Source of the DNA: an uncultured Aliiroseovarius sp.
GTDB taxonomy: Bacteria; Pseudomonadota; Alphaproteobacteria; Rhodobacterales; Rhodobacteraceae
Reading direction: 5' to 3'
NCBI RefSeq assembly: GCF_947497285.1
Contig: NZ_CANMFT010000004.1
Location: 241,595 to 305,594 of the forward strand
Length of the DNA stretch: 64,000 nt
This document shows, piece after piece, positions 8,929 to 20,100 of the stretch (positions are counted from its first letter, which is position 1; every line of letters begins with the position of its first letter). A model generated the notes under the pieces. The model did not search any database. It was not told the DNA's origin and saw only the letters and a list, made by a program, of their open reading frames with translations. Made by a program: the position numbers and the translations under genes.

Positions 8929-10410
8929 ATGGCCAAGGAAAAGATCGGCAGCCAGTGGAAGACACTGGACAAGGACCTTAACCGGATCAGCCAGGTCGAA
9001 TACGCAGCGCAATATGTCGCGCGCCCCTTGGTAGGCATGGGTGTTGCGCTTGCCTTCATCGTTGTCGCTGCACTTGGTGCGGCTGTTTTCTTTGGCCAGA
9101 ACCCGACCTCTTTGATCGTTGTCACCGCCGCCGCGTTCGGCGCTTACATGGCTCTGAACATTGGCGCCAACGACGTGGCCAACAACATGGGCCCCGCGGT
9201 TGGGGCAAATGCGTTGACCATGACCGGGGCAATCATCATTGCCGTCATCTTTGAAAGCGCCGGGGCCTTGTTGGCTGGCGGGGACGTGGTTTCAACCATT
9301 TCGAAAGGGATCATTGATCCATCCGGGTTTGCCCAGCCGCGCACGTTCATCTGGGCCATGATGGCGGCGCTGATTTCGTCAGCTCTGTGGGTCAACCTAG
9401 CCACATGGATCGGCGCGCCGGTATCGACCACCCATTCTGTGGTGGGGGGCGTGATGGGGGCCGGGATCGCGGCGGCGGGGTTTGCCGCCGTCAATTGGCC
9501 GACGATGGGCACGATCGCGGCATCATGGATCATTTCACCGGTTCTGGGAGGCGCCATCGCGGCCCTGTTTCTTGCCTTCATCAAACACCAGATCATCTAT
9601 CAGGACGACAAGATTGCGGCCGCCAAACGATGGGTGCCAGTTCTGATTGCCATCATGGCCGGCGCCTTTGGTGCCTACCTTGCGCTCAAGGGGCTCAAGC
9701 GGATCATCAAGATTGACCTTGGCACAGCGCTTTTGATCGGTGCCGCCGTGGCTGCGATCTTTTATGTGGTCTCGGCCCCCTTGATTGCACGTCAGGCGCA
9801 AGGGTTGGAGAACCGGACAAAGTCGCTCAAGACCCTGTTTGGTTTGCCGCTGATCTTTTCGGCTGCCCTTTTGTCATTTGCCCATGGCGCGAATGACGTG
9901 GCCAACGCGGTGGGGCCGCTGGCCGCCATCGTGCACGTCGAAAGCTTCGGCGATTTCGCAGCCAAAGTGTCCATTCCCACATGGGTCATGGTGATCGGTG
10001 CATTCGGTATCAGCTTTGGCCTTGTTCTGTTTGGCCCGAAACTGATCCGCATGGTGGGCAGCCAGATCACCAAACTGAACCCGATGCGCGCCTATTGCGT
10101 CGCGCTGTCAGCCGCGATCACCGTGATCATCGCCAGTTGGCTGGGCCTGCCCGTCAGCTCCACCCACATTGCGGTTGGCGGCGTCTTTGGCGTCGGGTTC
10201 TACCGCGAATTTCACATGGAGCGCCGCCTGCGCCGCACCTCGGCCGCGCGCCCGCAGGTCAAACGGATCGCACCAGAAGAACGCCGTCGCCGCAAGCTGG
10301 TGCGCCGCTCGCATTTCATGACCATCGTCGCGGCATGGGTGATCACCGTGCCCGCGGCAGCCCTGATGTCAGCGGTTATCTTCTATCTGCTGAACACGAT
10401 CGTGGCCTGA
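8929..10410 (+). CDS. inorganic phosphate transporter, PiT family
   Basis: A 493-residue integral membrane protein with two copies of the PiT signature: GANDVANNMGPAVGAN near residue 78 and GANDVANAVGPLA near residue 322. About 10-11 hydrophobic helices are visible. The family moves phosphate (or metal-phosphate) into the cytoplasm driven by H+ or Na+. The N-terminal 35 residues are hydrophilic, and a basic cytoplasmic segment (RRLRRTSAARP and ERRRRKLVRR) precedes the last helix. AGGGGAG lies upstream of the ATG. No phoU-like pit accessory gene is adjacent, so regulation cannot be read from context. Confidence 0.93.
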   Translation: MAKEKIGSQWKTLDKDLNRISQVEYAAQYVARPLVGMGVALAFIVVAALGAAVFFGQNPTSLIVVTAAAFGAYMALNIGANDVANNMGPAVGANALTMTGAIIIAVIFESAGALLAGGDVVSTISKGIIDPSGFAQPRTFIWAMMAALISSALWVNLATWIGAPVSTTHSVVGGVMGAGIAAAGFAAVNWPTMGTIAASWIISPVLGGAIAALFLAFIKHQIIYQDDKIAAAKRWVPVLIAIMAGAFGAYLALKGLKRIIKIDLGTALLIGAAVAAIFYVVSAPLIARQAQGLENRTKSLKTLFGLPLIFSAALLSFAHGANDVANAVGPLAAIVHVESFGDFAAKVSIPTWVMVIGAFGISFGLVLFGPKLIRMVGSQITKLNPMRAYCVALSAAITVIIASWLGLPVSSTHIAVGGVFGVGFYREFHMERRLRRTSAARPQVKRIAPEERRRRKLVRRSHFMTIVAAWVITVPAAALMSAVIFYLLNTIVA

Positions 10411-10450
10411 TCCCAGCGCCCTAAGCATAGGCAATGCGCCCGAACGGGTG

Positions 10451-11377
10451 CTACTTTTCCAAGCACCACCGCATCACAGCCTTTTGTGCATGCAGGCGGT
10501 TTTCGGCCTCGTCAAAAATCACTGATTGCGTGCCGTCCATCACGGCACTGGCGACTTCTTCTTCCCGGTGCGCGGGCAGGCAATGCATGAACAACGCGTC
10601 TGCTTTGGCCCCTGCCATCAACGCCGCATCCACCTTGTAGGGGCGCAGCAGGTTGTGGCGCCGTTCGCGCGCGGATGGCGCATCATGCATCGAGACCCAC
10701 GTGTCTGCGACAACCAGGTCGGCCCCGTCCACGGCCTCCATCGGGTCACGCACGATCTCGATCTTTGCCCCTTTGGCACGCGCTTCTTCGACAAAGACCT
10801 GCTCGGGGTCCAGCACTTCTGGACCGGTGAAGGTCAAATCGAAACCAAACTGCCCGGCGGCATGAATGAACGACGCGCAGACGTTGTTGCCATCACCGGT
10901 CCACACCACCTTTTTGCCCGCGATCGAGCCGCGATGTTCCTCGAAGGTCTGGATGTCGGCCATGATCTGGCAAGGGTGCGACCGGTTCGTCAGCCCGTTG
11001 ATCACTGGCACATCGGCAAATTCGGCAAGCTCCAGAAGGGTCGCTTCCTCAAAGGTGCGGATCATGATCATGTCGACATAGCGGCTGAGCACACGGGCCG
11101 TATCGGCAATCGTCTCTCCGTGGCCAAGCTGCATTTCAGACCCCGATAAGGTCATCGTCTGCCCCCCCATCTGGCGCACACCCACGTCAAAGCTGACACG
11201 GGTCCGGGTCGAGGGTTTTTCAAAGATCAGTGCGACCAGATGATCGGCCAGAGGCATGCCTTCATCCAGAGTGCCCTTGGGCAAACCGGCGCGGGCGTCT
11301 TTCATCGCACGCGCCTGTGCAATCATGCCTTTCAAGTCAGCAGTGTCGGTCTTGTTGATATCCAGAAAATGTCTCAT
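10451..11377 (-). CDS. argF: ornithine carbamoyltransferase
   Basis: A 308-residue enzyme that makes citrulline from ornithine and carbamoyl phosphate in arginine synthesis. The carbamoyl phosphate loop STRTR is at 56-60, HPCQ at 134-137 and the ornithine-binding HCLP at 265-268. Length matches the family. Its ATG overlaps the argD stop (ATGA at 11374-11377), so argD and argF form one translationally coupled operon. The preceding pathway partner carB and the following enzyme argH are also in the window, but unlinked. Confidence 0.97.
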   Translation of the reverse strand: MRHFLDINKTDTADLKGMIAQARAMKDARAGLPKGTLDEGMPLADHLVALIFEKPSTRTRVSFDVGVRQMGGQTMTLSGSEMQLGHGETIADTARVLSRYVDMIMIRTFEEATLLELAEFADVPVINGLTNRSHPCQIMADIQTFEEHRGSIAGKKVVWTGDGNNVCASFIHAAGQFGFDLTFTGPEVLDPEQVFVEEARAKGAKIEIVRDPMEAVDGADLVVADTWVSMHDAPSARERRHNLLRPYKVDAALMAGAKADALFMHCLPAHREEEVASAVMDGTQSVIFDEAENRLHAQKAVMRWCLEK

Positions 11378-12558
11378 GTGCCCTGCCCCTCTATGGTCTT
11401 GGCGGCGGTTTCAAGGCGGGCGAGCGCCTCATTCAGGTCGTCATCCTCGATCGTGAGGGCGGGCAACACACGCAACACATTGTCGGCGGCAGGCACGCAC
11501 AACACCCCGGCGTCGTAACACGCGGTCAAGACATCTGTATTCGGCGCCTTGCACACTAGCCCCAGCATCAGGCCCGAACCGCGCACAGCGTCGAACACGT
11601 CTGGATGCGACGCGACAAGCCCTTCCAGCTTTTGGCGCAGCAGGCCGGATTTCCGACGCACATCTTCAAGAAAAGCCGGGTCATTGATGATCTCGACCAC
11701 TTTTGCCCCGACGGCACAGGCCAGCGGGTTGCCGCCATAGGTCGACCCGTGTGTGCCTGCAACCATGCCGCTTGCCGCGTCTTCGGTGGCCAGAACCGCA
11801 CCCAGCGGAAAGCCCCCGCCGATACCTTTCGCCACCATCATGATGTCGGGCGACACACCCGACCATTCATGGGCAAAAAGCTTGCCCGTGCGCCCCATGC
11901 CACATTGAACTTCGTCAAAAATCAAAAGCGCACCGGCAGCATCACACGCCGCACGGATTGCTTTCAGGTCATCGTCTGCGACGGGCCGGATGCCACCCTC
12001 GCCCTGCACGGGCTCGATGATCACGGCCGCCACGTCACCTTCGGACAGCGCGTTGGTCAGCCCGTCCAGATCACCGAAAGGCAGATGCGTAAACCCGGGC
12101 AGCAGCGGGCCGAACCCTTTGGTAAGCTTGTCGCCACCCGCCGCCGCGATCCCTGCGGAAGAGCGGCCATGGAATGAGCCTTCAAAGCCGATGATCCGAG
12201 TGCGCCCCTCCTGACCTTTGTCATGCCAGTATTTGCGCGCCATTTTCACCGCCAACTCACAAGCCTCGGTGCCGGAATTTGTGAAAAACACCGTATCGGC
12301 AAAGCTCGCATCGACCAGCATATCCGCCAACTGCTGTTGCTGCGGGATCGTATAAAGGTTCGAGATATGCCAAAGCCTCGCCGCTTGCCGGGTCAGCACC
12401 TCGACCAGGTCGGGGTTGGCATGGCCCAACGCGTTCACCGCGATCCCGGCTGCCAAATCCAGATATCGTTCGCCACCTGCCGTGAACAGCCAGCTGCCCT
12501 GACCTTGCTCAAACGCAAGATCGACACGGTTATAGGTCGGAAGAAGCGACGGGATCAT
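11374..12558 (-). CDS. argD: acetylornithine aminotransferase
   Basis: A 394-residue class III PLP aminotransferase. The PLP lysine is Lys244 in VAKGIGGGF, preceded by the [12 protein letters not shown] stretch from residue 214; NSGTEA near 95-100 binds the cofactor phosphate. It converts N-acetylglutamate semialdehyde to N-acetylornithine and may also serve succinyl-diaminopimelate transamination, as in other bacteria. I set the start at 12558 because AAGGA stands eight bases upstream; the open frame continuing to 13902 is antisense to a clear transporter gene and is an artefact. It is first in the argD-argF operon. Confidence 0.96.
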   Translation of the reverse strand: MIPSLLPTYNRVDLAFEQGQGSWLFTAGGERYLDLAAGIAVNALGHANPDLVEVLTRQAARLWHISNLYTIPQQQQLADMLVDASFADTVFFTNSGTEACELAVKMARKYWHDKGQEGRTRIIGFEGSFHGRSSAGIAAAGGDKLTKGFGPLLPGFTHLPFGDLDGLTNALSEGDVAAVIIEPVQGEGGIRPVADDDLKAIRAACDAAGALLIFDEVQCGMGRTGKLFAHEWSGVSPDIMMVAKGIGGGFPLGAVLATEDAASGMVAGTHGSTYGGNPLACAVGAKVVEIINDPAFLEDVRRKSGLLRQKLEGLVASHPDVFDAVRGSGLMLGLVCKAPNTDVLTACYDAGVLCVPAADNVLRVLPALTIEDDDLNEALARLETAAKTIEGQGT

Positions 12559-12792
12559 GCCGGTATCCTTTATAAAAGAAGCCCTTGGGTGCCGTATGGC
12601 AGACTTCAAGTCAACATTTTCAGAAGAGTTTTGCGCAAACGCGCGGGAACAAACAGGACGGGACGTCAGGCGCGGATGCGTCGGCGTCGGGTCGCGGCGA
12701 TATGCTGGCGTTTGATCATGCGGTGGGCTTACGGGATGGCGGGCGGGCTGTCCAGCCTTTTCAAGTCGCGCGCCAGGGGCTAATGCCGTGTC

Positions 12793-13668
12793 ATGGAGAC
12801 ACGCCACACCCCCCTTGCCGCTGCTGGTTTCATGCTGCTGGCTTCGTCGCTGATTGCGGGCACGACTTTGATGGCAAAGCTCGTGGGGCGCGATGTGCTG
12901 GGGGCGCCACTTCATCCGCTTCAGATCAGCCACGGGCGGTTCATGTTCGCCTTTCTTGCCATCAGCACGGTGGTCGCCATCACCCGGCCAAAGATCCGAG
13001 CCCCGAACCTGCCGTTGCATGTCGCGCGATCGGTGGCGGGGTGGACCGGAATATCGCTTCTGTTCGCCGCGGTGACGTTTATCCCGCTGGCGGATGCCAC
13101 CGCGATCAGTTTTCTTAACCCGGTCTTCGCCATGCTGCTGGCGATCCCTCTTCTTGGTGAACGTGTGGGACCGTGGCGATGGATCGCTGCTGCGATTGCT
13201 CTGTCTGGCGCCGTCATCCTGATCCAGCCCGGCGCGGGCAGCTTCCACCCCGCAGCCCTTTTGGCGATGGCCGCCGCTGCCGTCATGGGGCTTGAGATCA
13301 CCTTGATCAAGCGCCTGACCGGGCACGAAGCACCCTTGCAGATCCTGTGGATCAACAACGGCATTGGCCTGACCGTCGCGACTTTGACTGTGATCTGGGT
13401 GTGGACACCGCCGACCGCGGCGCAATGGGCGGCGCTGGTGGCGCTTGGGTTGATGATGGCTTTGGCGCAGGCGTGCTTCATCCAGTCCATGAAACGTGCA
13501 GAAGCAAGCTTTGCCGTGCCCTTTTCCTATGCCACGCTTGTCTTCGCCGGGCTGTATGACTTCGTGGCCTTCGCCGTCGTGCCGGTCGCCACCAGCCTGA
13601 TTGGGGCGGGCATCATCGTAGCGGGCGCTGCGCTTCTTGTCTGGCGCGAGGGGCGCCGGTCGCACTGA
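12793..13668 (+). CDS. EamA-family DMT transporter
   Basis: A 291-residue membrane protein with ten predicted hydrophobic helices in two EamA repeats. Typical features are ADATAISFLNPVFAMLLAIP followed by GERVG in the first repeat, and the FIQSMKRAEAS motif in the second. DMT proteins export or import metabolites; the substrate cannot be inferred here. It is divergent from argD with 234 bp between the starts, so both promoters lie in that gap. No accessory gene is linked. Confidence 0.88.
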   Translation: METRHTPLAAAGFMLLASSLIAGTTLMAKLVGRDVLGAPLHPLQISHGRFMFAFLAISTVVAITRPKIRAPNLPLHVARSVAGWTGISLLFAAVTFIPLADATAISFLNPVFAMLLAIPLLGERVGPWRWIAAAIALSGAVILIQPGAGSFHPAALLAMAAAAVMGLEITLIKRLTGHEAPLQILWINNGIGLTVATLTVIWVWTPPTAAQWAALVALGLMMALAQACFIQSMKRAEASFAVPFSYATLVFAGLYDFVAFAVVPVATSLIGAGIIVAGAALLVWREGRRSH

Positions 13669-13779
13669 TGCTGCATCTGCGCTTGTATCCCGCGCGCCTA
13701 TGACTAGAATAGCCGCTTGTGAATTCACTGGGCTTTCTGGGATTACCCGGCAGCCACCCCCAAAAAAACGGGAAGAAAT

Positions 13780-14352
13780 ATGTCCTGGACCGACGAACGC
13801 GTTGAAATCCTGAAAAAGATGTGGGGCGAGGGGCAATCTGCCTCGGTCATCGCCAAGGAACTTGGTGGCGTCACCCGCAACGCCGTGATTGGCAAGGTGC
13901 ACCGTCTGGGGCTGTCAAACCGTTCCGGGGGCGGTGCGAAAACACCCGCCAAGGAAAAACCCGCGCCCAAAGCAGCCGCCAAACCCAAACCGGCGCCTAA
14001 GAAAGCCGCGCCCAAGAAAGAGGCTGAATCGACTGCGAAACCCGCAGCCGACGTAAAGCCGATCCCGGCGCGTAAGCAGATCATCCCGGCCGGCCAACCC
14101 CTGCCGCCACAGCCATCTGCGAACGAGATCAGCCCAGAAGCGCTCGCCTCGGTGCGCGAGGTCGAGAAGGGCGCAAAGAAGCTGCATCTGATGGAGCTGA
14201 CCGAGCGGACCTGCAAATGGCCCATCGGTGACCCCGCGACCGAGGAGTTTTGGTTCTGTGGCCTGCCCGTGCAGCAAGGCAAACCGTATTGCGAAGCGCA
14301 TGTGGGCGTGGCGTTCCAGCCGATGTCCTCGCGGCGTGACCGGAAACGGTGA
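13780..14352 (+). CDS. gcrA: cell cycle regulator GcrA
   Basis: A 190-residue GcrA. The N-terminal SWTDERVEILKKMW, with VTRNAVIGKVHRLGL after it, is the DNA-binding helix-turn-helix found across alphaproteobacteria. A long Lys/Ala/Pro-rich linker (about 50-110) leads to the conserved C-terminal segment ELTERTCKWPIGDP, WFCG and YCEAH, which contacts sigma70. GcrA acts with RNA polymerase at promoters carrying GANTC sites methylated by CcrM. I found no GANTC in the roughly 110 bp immediately upstream. It is a single gene with GGAAG before the ATG. Confidence 0.97.
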   Translation: MSWTDERVEILKKMWGEGQSASVIAKELGGVTRNAVIGKVHRLGLSNRSGGGAKTPAKEKPAPKAAAKPKPAPKKAAPKKEAESTAKPAADVKPIPARKQIIPAGQPLPPQPSANEISPEALASVREVEKGAKKLHLMELTERTCKWPIGDPATEEFWFCGLPVQQGKPYCEAHVGVAFQPMSSRRDRKR

Positions 14353-14400
14353 TACCTCAGCGTATTTCAGGTTGGCCCGTTCATCTCGAAGGTCAGTGCA

Positions 14401-14595
14401 ATGGATAGCTTAGTCGGCTTCCTGCTTGCCATAGCCGTTTTGGTCTTTGTGATCTGGCTATACTTAATTTTGCCCGCATCCATGGCAACCGAGCGCAACC
14501 GCAGTGCCTTGATCTGGGTATTGATCTCTTTGGTGGGTAGCCCATTGCTGGCGATCTTATTACTGATCGCATTAGGCGACGCTCCGAAGAGTTAG
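14401..14595 (+). CDS. small two-helix membrane protein
   Basis: A 64-residue protein with two hydrophobic segments (about 4-26 and 38-57) separated by a short polar loop with ATERNRS. AAGG stands eight bases before the ATG, and it lies 48 bp after gcrA on the same strand, so it may share the gcrA transcript. Base use is less GC-rich than its neighbours. I do not recognise a family. It could be a roseobacter orphan or a structural small membrane protein. Confidence 0.6.
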   Translation: MDSLVGFLLAIAVLVFVIWLYLILPASMATERNRSALIWVLISLVGSPLLAILLLIALGDAPKS

Positions 14596-14695
14596 TGGCC
14601 ACAGGCGATCTCTGGCGACGCCTTGGCTGGAATGATCGCTGGATGATGGCCGACCGCCCCTTCCCATGCGTTCCGCTGCAAGCTATATGCCCGCC

Positions 14696-16087
14696 ATGAC
14701 AAATCCTGTGAACCCACCCAACCTGCGCCCTGACCTTGCCCCGAAAGCCCGGTTTTCCGAGCCGAAACGCGACGGACAGCCCACCATCGGCATGGTCAGC
14801 CTTGGCTGCCCCAAGGCGCTGGTCGACAGCGAACGTATCCTGACCCGACTGCGCGCCGAAGGCTATTCGATCAGCCCGGATTACACCGGCGCGGATGCGG
14901 TGATCGTGAACACCTGCGGGTTTCTGGATTCTGCCAAGGCGGAAAGCCTTGAGGCGATTGGCGAGGCGTTGAACGAAAACGGACGCGTCATTGTCACCGG
15001 CTGTCTGGGCGCGGAAGAGGATTACATCCGCGGCACCCATCCCAGCGTGCTGGCCGTCACCGGCCCGCACCAGTATGAACAGGTGTTAGACGCCGTGCAC
15101 GGCGCCGTGCCGCCCTCGCCCGACCCGTTCGTGGACCTGCTGCCAGCGACCGGCGTGTCGCTGACCCCGCGCCATTACAGCTATCTGAAGATTTCCGAGG
15201 GCTGCAATCACAAGTGCAAGTTCTGCATCATCCCCGACATGCGCGGCAAGCTCGCAAGCCGCCCCGCACATGCGGTGATCCGCGAAGCGGAAAAGCTGGT
15301 CGAGGCTGGCGTGAAAGAGCTGCTGGTGATCAGCCAAGACACCTCGGCCTATGGGGTCGACATCAAACACGCCGAAGATCGGGGCCACCGCGCACATATC
15401 ACCGATCTGGCGCGCGATCTTGGCGCGCTTGGGGCCGGGCGCGACCTGTGGGTGCGGCTGCATTATGTCTACCCCTATCCGCATGTGCGCCAGTTGATCC
15501 CGCTGATGGCAGACGGGCTGATCCTGCCCTATCTGGATATCCCGTTCCAGCACGCCCACCCCGACGTTCTGAAACGCATGGCCCGCCCGGCGGCCGCGTC
15601 GAAAACACTGGACGAGATCGCGGCGTGGCGCGCGACCTGCCCCGATATCACCCTGCGCTCGACCTTCATCGTCGGCTATCCCGGCGAAACCGAGGCTGAA
15701 TTCCAGACCCTGCTGGACTGGATGGACGAGGCGCAACTGGATCGCGTCGGCTGTTTTCAATACGAAAATGTCGATGGTGCCCGGTCAAACGACCTGCCCG
15801 ACCACGTGCCCGCCGAGATCAAACAAGACCGCTGGGACCGGTTCATGCAGAAGGCACAGGCGATTTCCGAAGCCAAACTGGCCGCCAAGGTGGGTCAGGT
15901 CATGGACGTGATCATCGACGATATTGATGAGGACGGCATCGCCACCTGCCGCACCAAAGCCGACGCCCCTGAGATCGACGGAAACCTGTTCATTGATGAG
16001 GGGACAGAGGGGCTGGCCGTCGGGCAGATCGTGTCCGTTGAGGTGGATGAGGCGGGGGAGTATGATCTGTGGGGGCGGTTGCGGTAA
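14696..16087 (+). CDS. rimO: ribosomal protein S12 methylthiotransferase RimO
   Basis: A 463-residue radical-SAM enzyme that adds a methylthio group to an aspartate of ribosomal protein S12. The N-terminal UPF0004 domain carries three cluster cysteines (about Cys38, Cys74, Cys103, in [17 protein letters not shown] and TGCLGAE). The radical-SAM cluster is CNHKCKFC (Cys170, 174, 177), and a TRAM domain closes the protein. The downstream start at 14696 ([14 protein letters not shown]) matches relatives better than the ATG at 14666; neither has a strong ribosome binding site. [12 protein letters not shown] separates RimO from MiaB. Confidence 0.96.
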   Translation: MTNPVNPPNLRPDLAPKARFSEPKRDGQPTIGMVSLGCPKALVDSERILTRLRAEGYSISPDYTGADAVIVNTCGFLDSAKAESLEAIGEALNENGRVIVTGCLGAEEDYIRGTHPSVLAVTGPHQYEQVLDAVHGAVPPSPDPFVDLLPATGVSLTPRHYSYLKISEGCNHKCKFCIIPDMRGKLASRPAHAVIREAEKLVEAGVKELLVISQDTSAYGVDIKHAEDRGHRAHITDLARDLGALGAGRDLWVRLHYVYPYPHVRQLIPLMADGLILPYLDIPFQHAHPDVLKRMARPAAASKTLDEIAAWRATCPDITLRSTFIVGYPGETEAEFQTLLDWMDEAQLDRVGCFQYENVDGARSNDLPDHVPAEIKQDRWDRFMQKAQAISEAKLAAKVGQVMDVIIDDIDEDGIATCRTKADAPEIDGNLFIDEGTEGLAVGQIVSVEVDEAGEYDLWGRLR

Positions 16088-16218
16088 GTCGTGATCGGCC
16101 TCACGCATCGAACATTTCGTCACATAAATGTCTTACTTAAGCCTACAGGCTGCTTTAAACGGAAACTTAATATCCGCCGAGATACAATTCCCCAATTGGT
16201 TGAAATCACGAGGATATG

Positions 16219-16698
16219 ATGAGATTTCTGAAAATTGCGAGCGTGGCCTTGATTCTGACCGCGTGTGCTGAATCGACCACCATCGACTTGGCTAAAAACC
16301 AGTTCATCTTGCAGACTTCGGCTGAAGCGGCCTGCGGACGGATCGCGACGACAAAGGTGGCCAACAAAATGGCAGCAGTCGAGACTCTGCGCAGAGGCTA
16401 CGACCGCTTTGTGATTCTGGGGGCGGCATCTGCCAACAATACGCAGACGGTGGTCACTGGGCCAACCTATGCCACCACCTACGCCAATGCGTCCGCTTAC
16501 GGCAATCGCGCTTATGGAACATCCAACACCTATTATGGTGGCCAGAGTGTTCTGTTCACTGGCACACATGATCAAGACTTGAATGTGCTGATGCTCAGAA
16601 AAGGCGAACGTGGCTACAATTCCGCCATTCAGGCTAAGCAGGTCTTGGGCGAGAATTGGAAAGAGATCTCTGAGAAGGGCATCAACACTTGCACCTAG
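16219..16698 (+). CDS. small lipoprotein of unknown function
   Basis: A 159-residue protein with a lipoprotein signal peptide and lipobox LTAC, lipidated at about Cys16. The mature part has an additional Cys pair (AACGR and the C-terminal NTCT), a segment ETLRRGYDRFVIL, and a Tyr/Thr/Asn-rich low-complexity middle (YATTYANASAYGN). The GYDRF pattern recalls small alphaproteobacterial lipoproteins of the CC0125 kind, but the match is loose. GAGGA precedes two in-frame ATGs; I prefer the second because spacing is better. GC is visibly lower than in rimO and carB, so recent acquisition is possible. Confidence 0.7.
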   Translation: MRFLKIASVALILTACAESTTIDLAKNQFILQTSAEAACGRIATTKVANKMAAVETLRRGYDRFVILGAASANNTQTVVTGPTYATTYANASAYGNRAYGTSNTYYGGQSVLFTGTHDQDLNVLMLRKGERGYNSAIQAKQVLGENWKEISEKGINTCT

Positions 16699-16709
16699 CG
16701 GACGGCACT

Positions 16710-17009
16710 CTACCCCTCCCTACTCACACTGAACAACACCCAACCCTCAATCCGGGCGACCTCAACCCCTCCGGTATCAGCCTGGAACACGCCGAGCCCT
16801 TCGTAGTCTTCGGGGCAGGCCACGAGGTCAGCGGTGTGGTCAAGATATTCCACCGTGGCCGCGCTTTCGCCGACGCGGCGGCATTGGTCGCCATCGGCGC
16901 GGTAGCCTCCACCAAACAGCGGCAGGTCTGTTGCGGGTGGGGTATAGGGTGGCGCGGTTTCGCATGCGGCCAGAAGGCCGATCATCATTATGGGGACAAC
17001 GTTTTTCAT
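16710..17009 (-). CDS. small putative lipoprotein of unknown function
   Basis: A 99-residue protein with a short signal peptide and lipobox LAAC, then ETAPPYTPPATDLP and a compact domain with CRRVGES and LVACPEDYEGLGVF. The start at 17009 is supported by AGGAG seven bases upstream. It converges on the lipoprotein gene at 16.2-16.7 kb, with 11 bp between their ends. Two further cysteines in the mature part could form a disulfide. I do not recognise the family; a periplasmic or outer-membrane anchored role is inferred only from the signal. Confidence 0.68.
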   Translation of the reverse strand: MKNVVPIMMIGLLAACETAPPYTPPATDLPLFGGGYRADGDQCRRVGESAATVEYLDHTADLVACPEDYEGLGVFQADTGGVEVARIEGWVLFSVSREG

Positions 17010-17086
17010 AGAGCTCTCCTGCTGGATCACCACCATGATACCATAAGTTGAACGCTCCCCGTCAAAACATCACGCACGGAGAGGCG

Positions 17087-17110
17087 GAAAAGCGCGCGTG
17101 GCGGCGCGCT
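17087..17110 (-). terminator. rho-independent terminator of carB
   Basis: AGCGCGC (17091-17097) and GCGCGCT (17104-17110) pair around a six-base loop, and the minus-strand transcript continues with TTTT. It lies 25 bases past the carB stop and shields the small lipoprotein gene downstream. Confidence 0.65.
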
Positions 17111-17134
17111 GCTCTGCTTTTCTCCGTTTTGGTG

Positions 17135-20100
17135 TCAGGCGCTGGTGTCTTGCAGCGCTTTGACCTCGATCGGCCGTTCAAGGCGCATCTTCATTGCCCG
17201 TGCGGCCGCATGGCTGCCTGTCAGGGTGGTGAAATACGGGATCTTGTCCATCAGCGCGACGCTGCGCATCTGGCGGCTGTCATCGACCGACTGCGCGCCT
17301 TCGGTGGTGTTCATCACCAAATCCACACCGCCATCCTTCATGATGTCAATGATGGTGCGCCCGGGTTCGAACGCCTTGGGCGCCACGATGGCGGCAACGT
17401 CATGCTGCGCCAAGAACGCGGCCGTGCCGGATGTTGCGAGGATCGAGAAGCCAAGCTCCACCAACATTTTCGCCGTGTCCGCCAGTTGGTCGCCTTTGTC
17501 GCTGTCCTTGATCGACAAGAACACCGTTCCGTCCGAAGGCAGGATGGTGCCGGCCCCAAGTTGGGCCTTCAGAAACGCCATATCAAAGCTCTTGTCGGTG
17601 CCCATGACCTCTCCGGTCGAGCGCATTTCCGGTCCCAAAATGGTGTCGACACCGGGGAAGCGCGCGAAGGGCAAAACGGCCTCTTTCACTGCATAGGTGT
17701 CAATCTCGGGATTGACCAAATCGAACGCATCCAGCTTTTCGCCCGCCATCAGGCGCGCGGCGATCGAGGCGATCGGGCTAAGCACCGCTTTGGCGACGAA
17801 CGGCACCGTGCGCGAGGCACGTGGGTTCACCTCAATCAGATAAATCTCGTTATCCTTGATGGCGAATTGCACGTTCATCAGGCCGACCACGTTCAAGGCG
17901 AGGGCAAGCGCTTCGGTCTGCTTGCGCAGCTCGGTGATGATCTCAGGCGACAGCGAATAGGGCGGCAGCGAACAGGCACTGTCGCCCGAGTGCACGCCGG
18001 CCTCTTCGATATGTTGCATGATGCCGGCCACATGGACCTTTTCGCCATCACACAGCGCGTCCACGTCGACCTCGACGGCGCCGGACAGGTAGTGATCCAG
18101 CAGAACCGGGCTGTCACCGGACACAACCACTGCTTCGGCGATGTAGCGCTCCAACTGCTTCAAATCGCGCACAATTTCCATCGCGCGACCACCCAGAACG
18201 TATGAAGGGCGGATCACCAGCGGGAACCCGATATCCTCGGCGATTTTCATCGCCTGCGCATCGGTCGAGGCAATCCCGTTATGGGGCTGTTTCAGGCCAA
18301 GTTGGTTGACCAGCGCCTGAAAGCGCTCGCGGTCTTCAGCCAGGTCGATGGCGTCGGGCGTGGTGCCAAGAATCGGGATGCCCTCGGCCTCCAGCGCATT
18401 GGCCAGCTTCAGCGGCGTCTGGCCGCCAAACTGCACGATCACACCATGCAACGTTCCGTTTTCCAGCTCGACGCGCAAGATTTCCATCACATGTTCAAAC
18501 GTCAGCGGTTCGAAATACAGCCGGTCCGAAGTGTCATAATCCGTCGATACGGTTTCGGGGTTGCAGTTGACCATGATGGTTTCATAGCCAGCTTCGGTCA
18601 GCGCGAAACAGGCATGACAACAGCAGTAATCGAACTCGATCCCCTGCCCGATCCGGTTTGGACCGCCGCCTAGAATGACCACTTTTTTGCGGTCTGACGG
18701 GCGGGCTTCGCATTCCACCTCGCCCATCATCGGGGCTTCGTAGGTCGAATACATATAGGGGGTTTGCGCCTCGAACTCGGCCGCACAGGTGTCGATGCGT
18801 TTGAAGACGGCATTCACCCCGACGTTGCGGCGCGCCAAACGCACCTCGGCCTCTTTCTTGCCGGTCAGGGTCGCCAGACGCGCATCGGTGAAGCCCATCA
18901 TCTTGAGCTTGCGCAGGCCGTCCGCGTCGGTCGGCAGGCCTTGGACCTTTACCTGCTCTTCGCACTCAATGATCTCGCGAATGCGGGCCAGGAACCATGG
19001 GTCGAATGCCGTCACGGCGTGGATGTCGGCATCTGACATGCCATGGCGCATCGCTTGCGCGATGGTGCGCAAACGATCAGGCGTTTGTTTCGAGATTGCA
19101 CGGACAAGTGCTGCATGCTGCGGCGCGTCTTCGATCTTGATCTCGTCGAACCCTGTCAGATCGGTTTCCATCGACGCCAGGGCCTTTTGCAGGCTTTCGT
19201 GGATTGTGCGCCCGATGGACATAACCTCGCCCACTGACTTCATGGCGGTGGTCAGGTGAGGTTCCGAGCCGGGAAACTTCTCGAACGCGAAGCGCGGGAT
19301 CTTGGTGACGACATAGTCGATGGTCGGCTCGAACGAGGCGGGCGTCACCTTGGTGATATCGTTGTCCAGTTCATCCAGCGTATAGCCCACCGCCAGCTTC
19401 GCGGCGATCTTGGCGATCGGGAACCCGGTGGCCTTTGATGCCAACGCCGACGACCGGCTGACACGCGGGTTCATCTCGATCACGACCATGCGGCCGTCTT
19501 CGGGGTTTACGGCCCATTGCACGTTTGATCCGCCGGTTTCGACGCCAATCTCGCGCAGCACATTGATCGAGTGCGTGCGCATCAGCTGGTATTCCTTGTC
19601 GGTCAGCGTCAGCGCGGGGGCAATCGTGATCGAATCCCCCGTATGCACCCCCATCGGGTCCACGTTTTCGATTGAGCAGACGATGATAGCGTTGTCAGCA
19701 GTGTCGCGCACCACCTCCATCTCGAACTCTTTCCAACCCAACAGGCTTTCGTCGATCAAGATCTGGCTGACCGGGCTGGCATCCAGACCAGAGCGGCAGA
19801 AATGTTCGTATTCTTTGCGGTTATACGCCACGCCACCGCCTGTGCCACCTAGGGTGAAGGCCGGGCGAATGATCGCGGGAAGGCCAATGTCTTCCAACGC
19901 GGCCATGCATTCTTCCATCGTATTGGCGATGGTCGCACGCGGGTTTTCAATGCCCAAACGGTCCATAGCTTCGCGGAAAAGCTTGCGGTCTTCCGCCATT
20001 TCGATGGCTTCGCGTTTGGCACCGATCAGTTCTACGTCGAATTTCTCCAACACACCCAGATCAGCCAGTTCCAATGCGGTGTTCAATCCAGTCTGTCCGC

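Noticed and set aside
10435..10460. Inverted repeat with mismatch near the argF stop
   Set aside because: The stem has a mismatch, the loop is two bases and no T run follows on the minus strand.
12559..13902. Long upstream extension of the argD frame
   Set aside because: It is antisense to a clear EamA transporter gene and starts of argD with a good ribosome binding site exist at 12558.
16137..16156. Small hairpin AGCCT-AC-AGGCT after rimO
   Set aside because: The loop is only two bases and no T run follows.
17048..18205. 385-residue plus-strand frame opposite carB
   Set aside because: Composition (His/Arg-rich) is that of an antisense shadow, and the minus strand holds carB.
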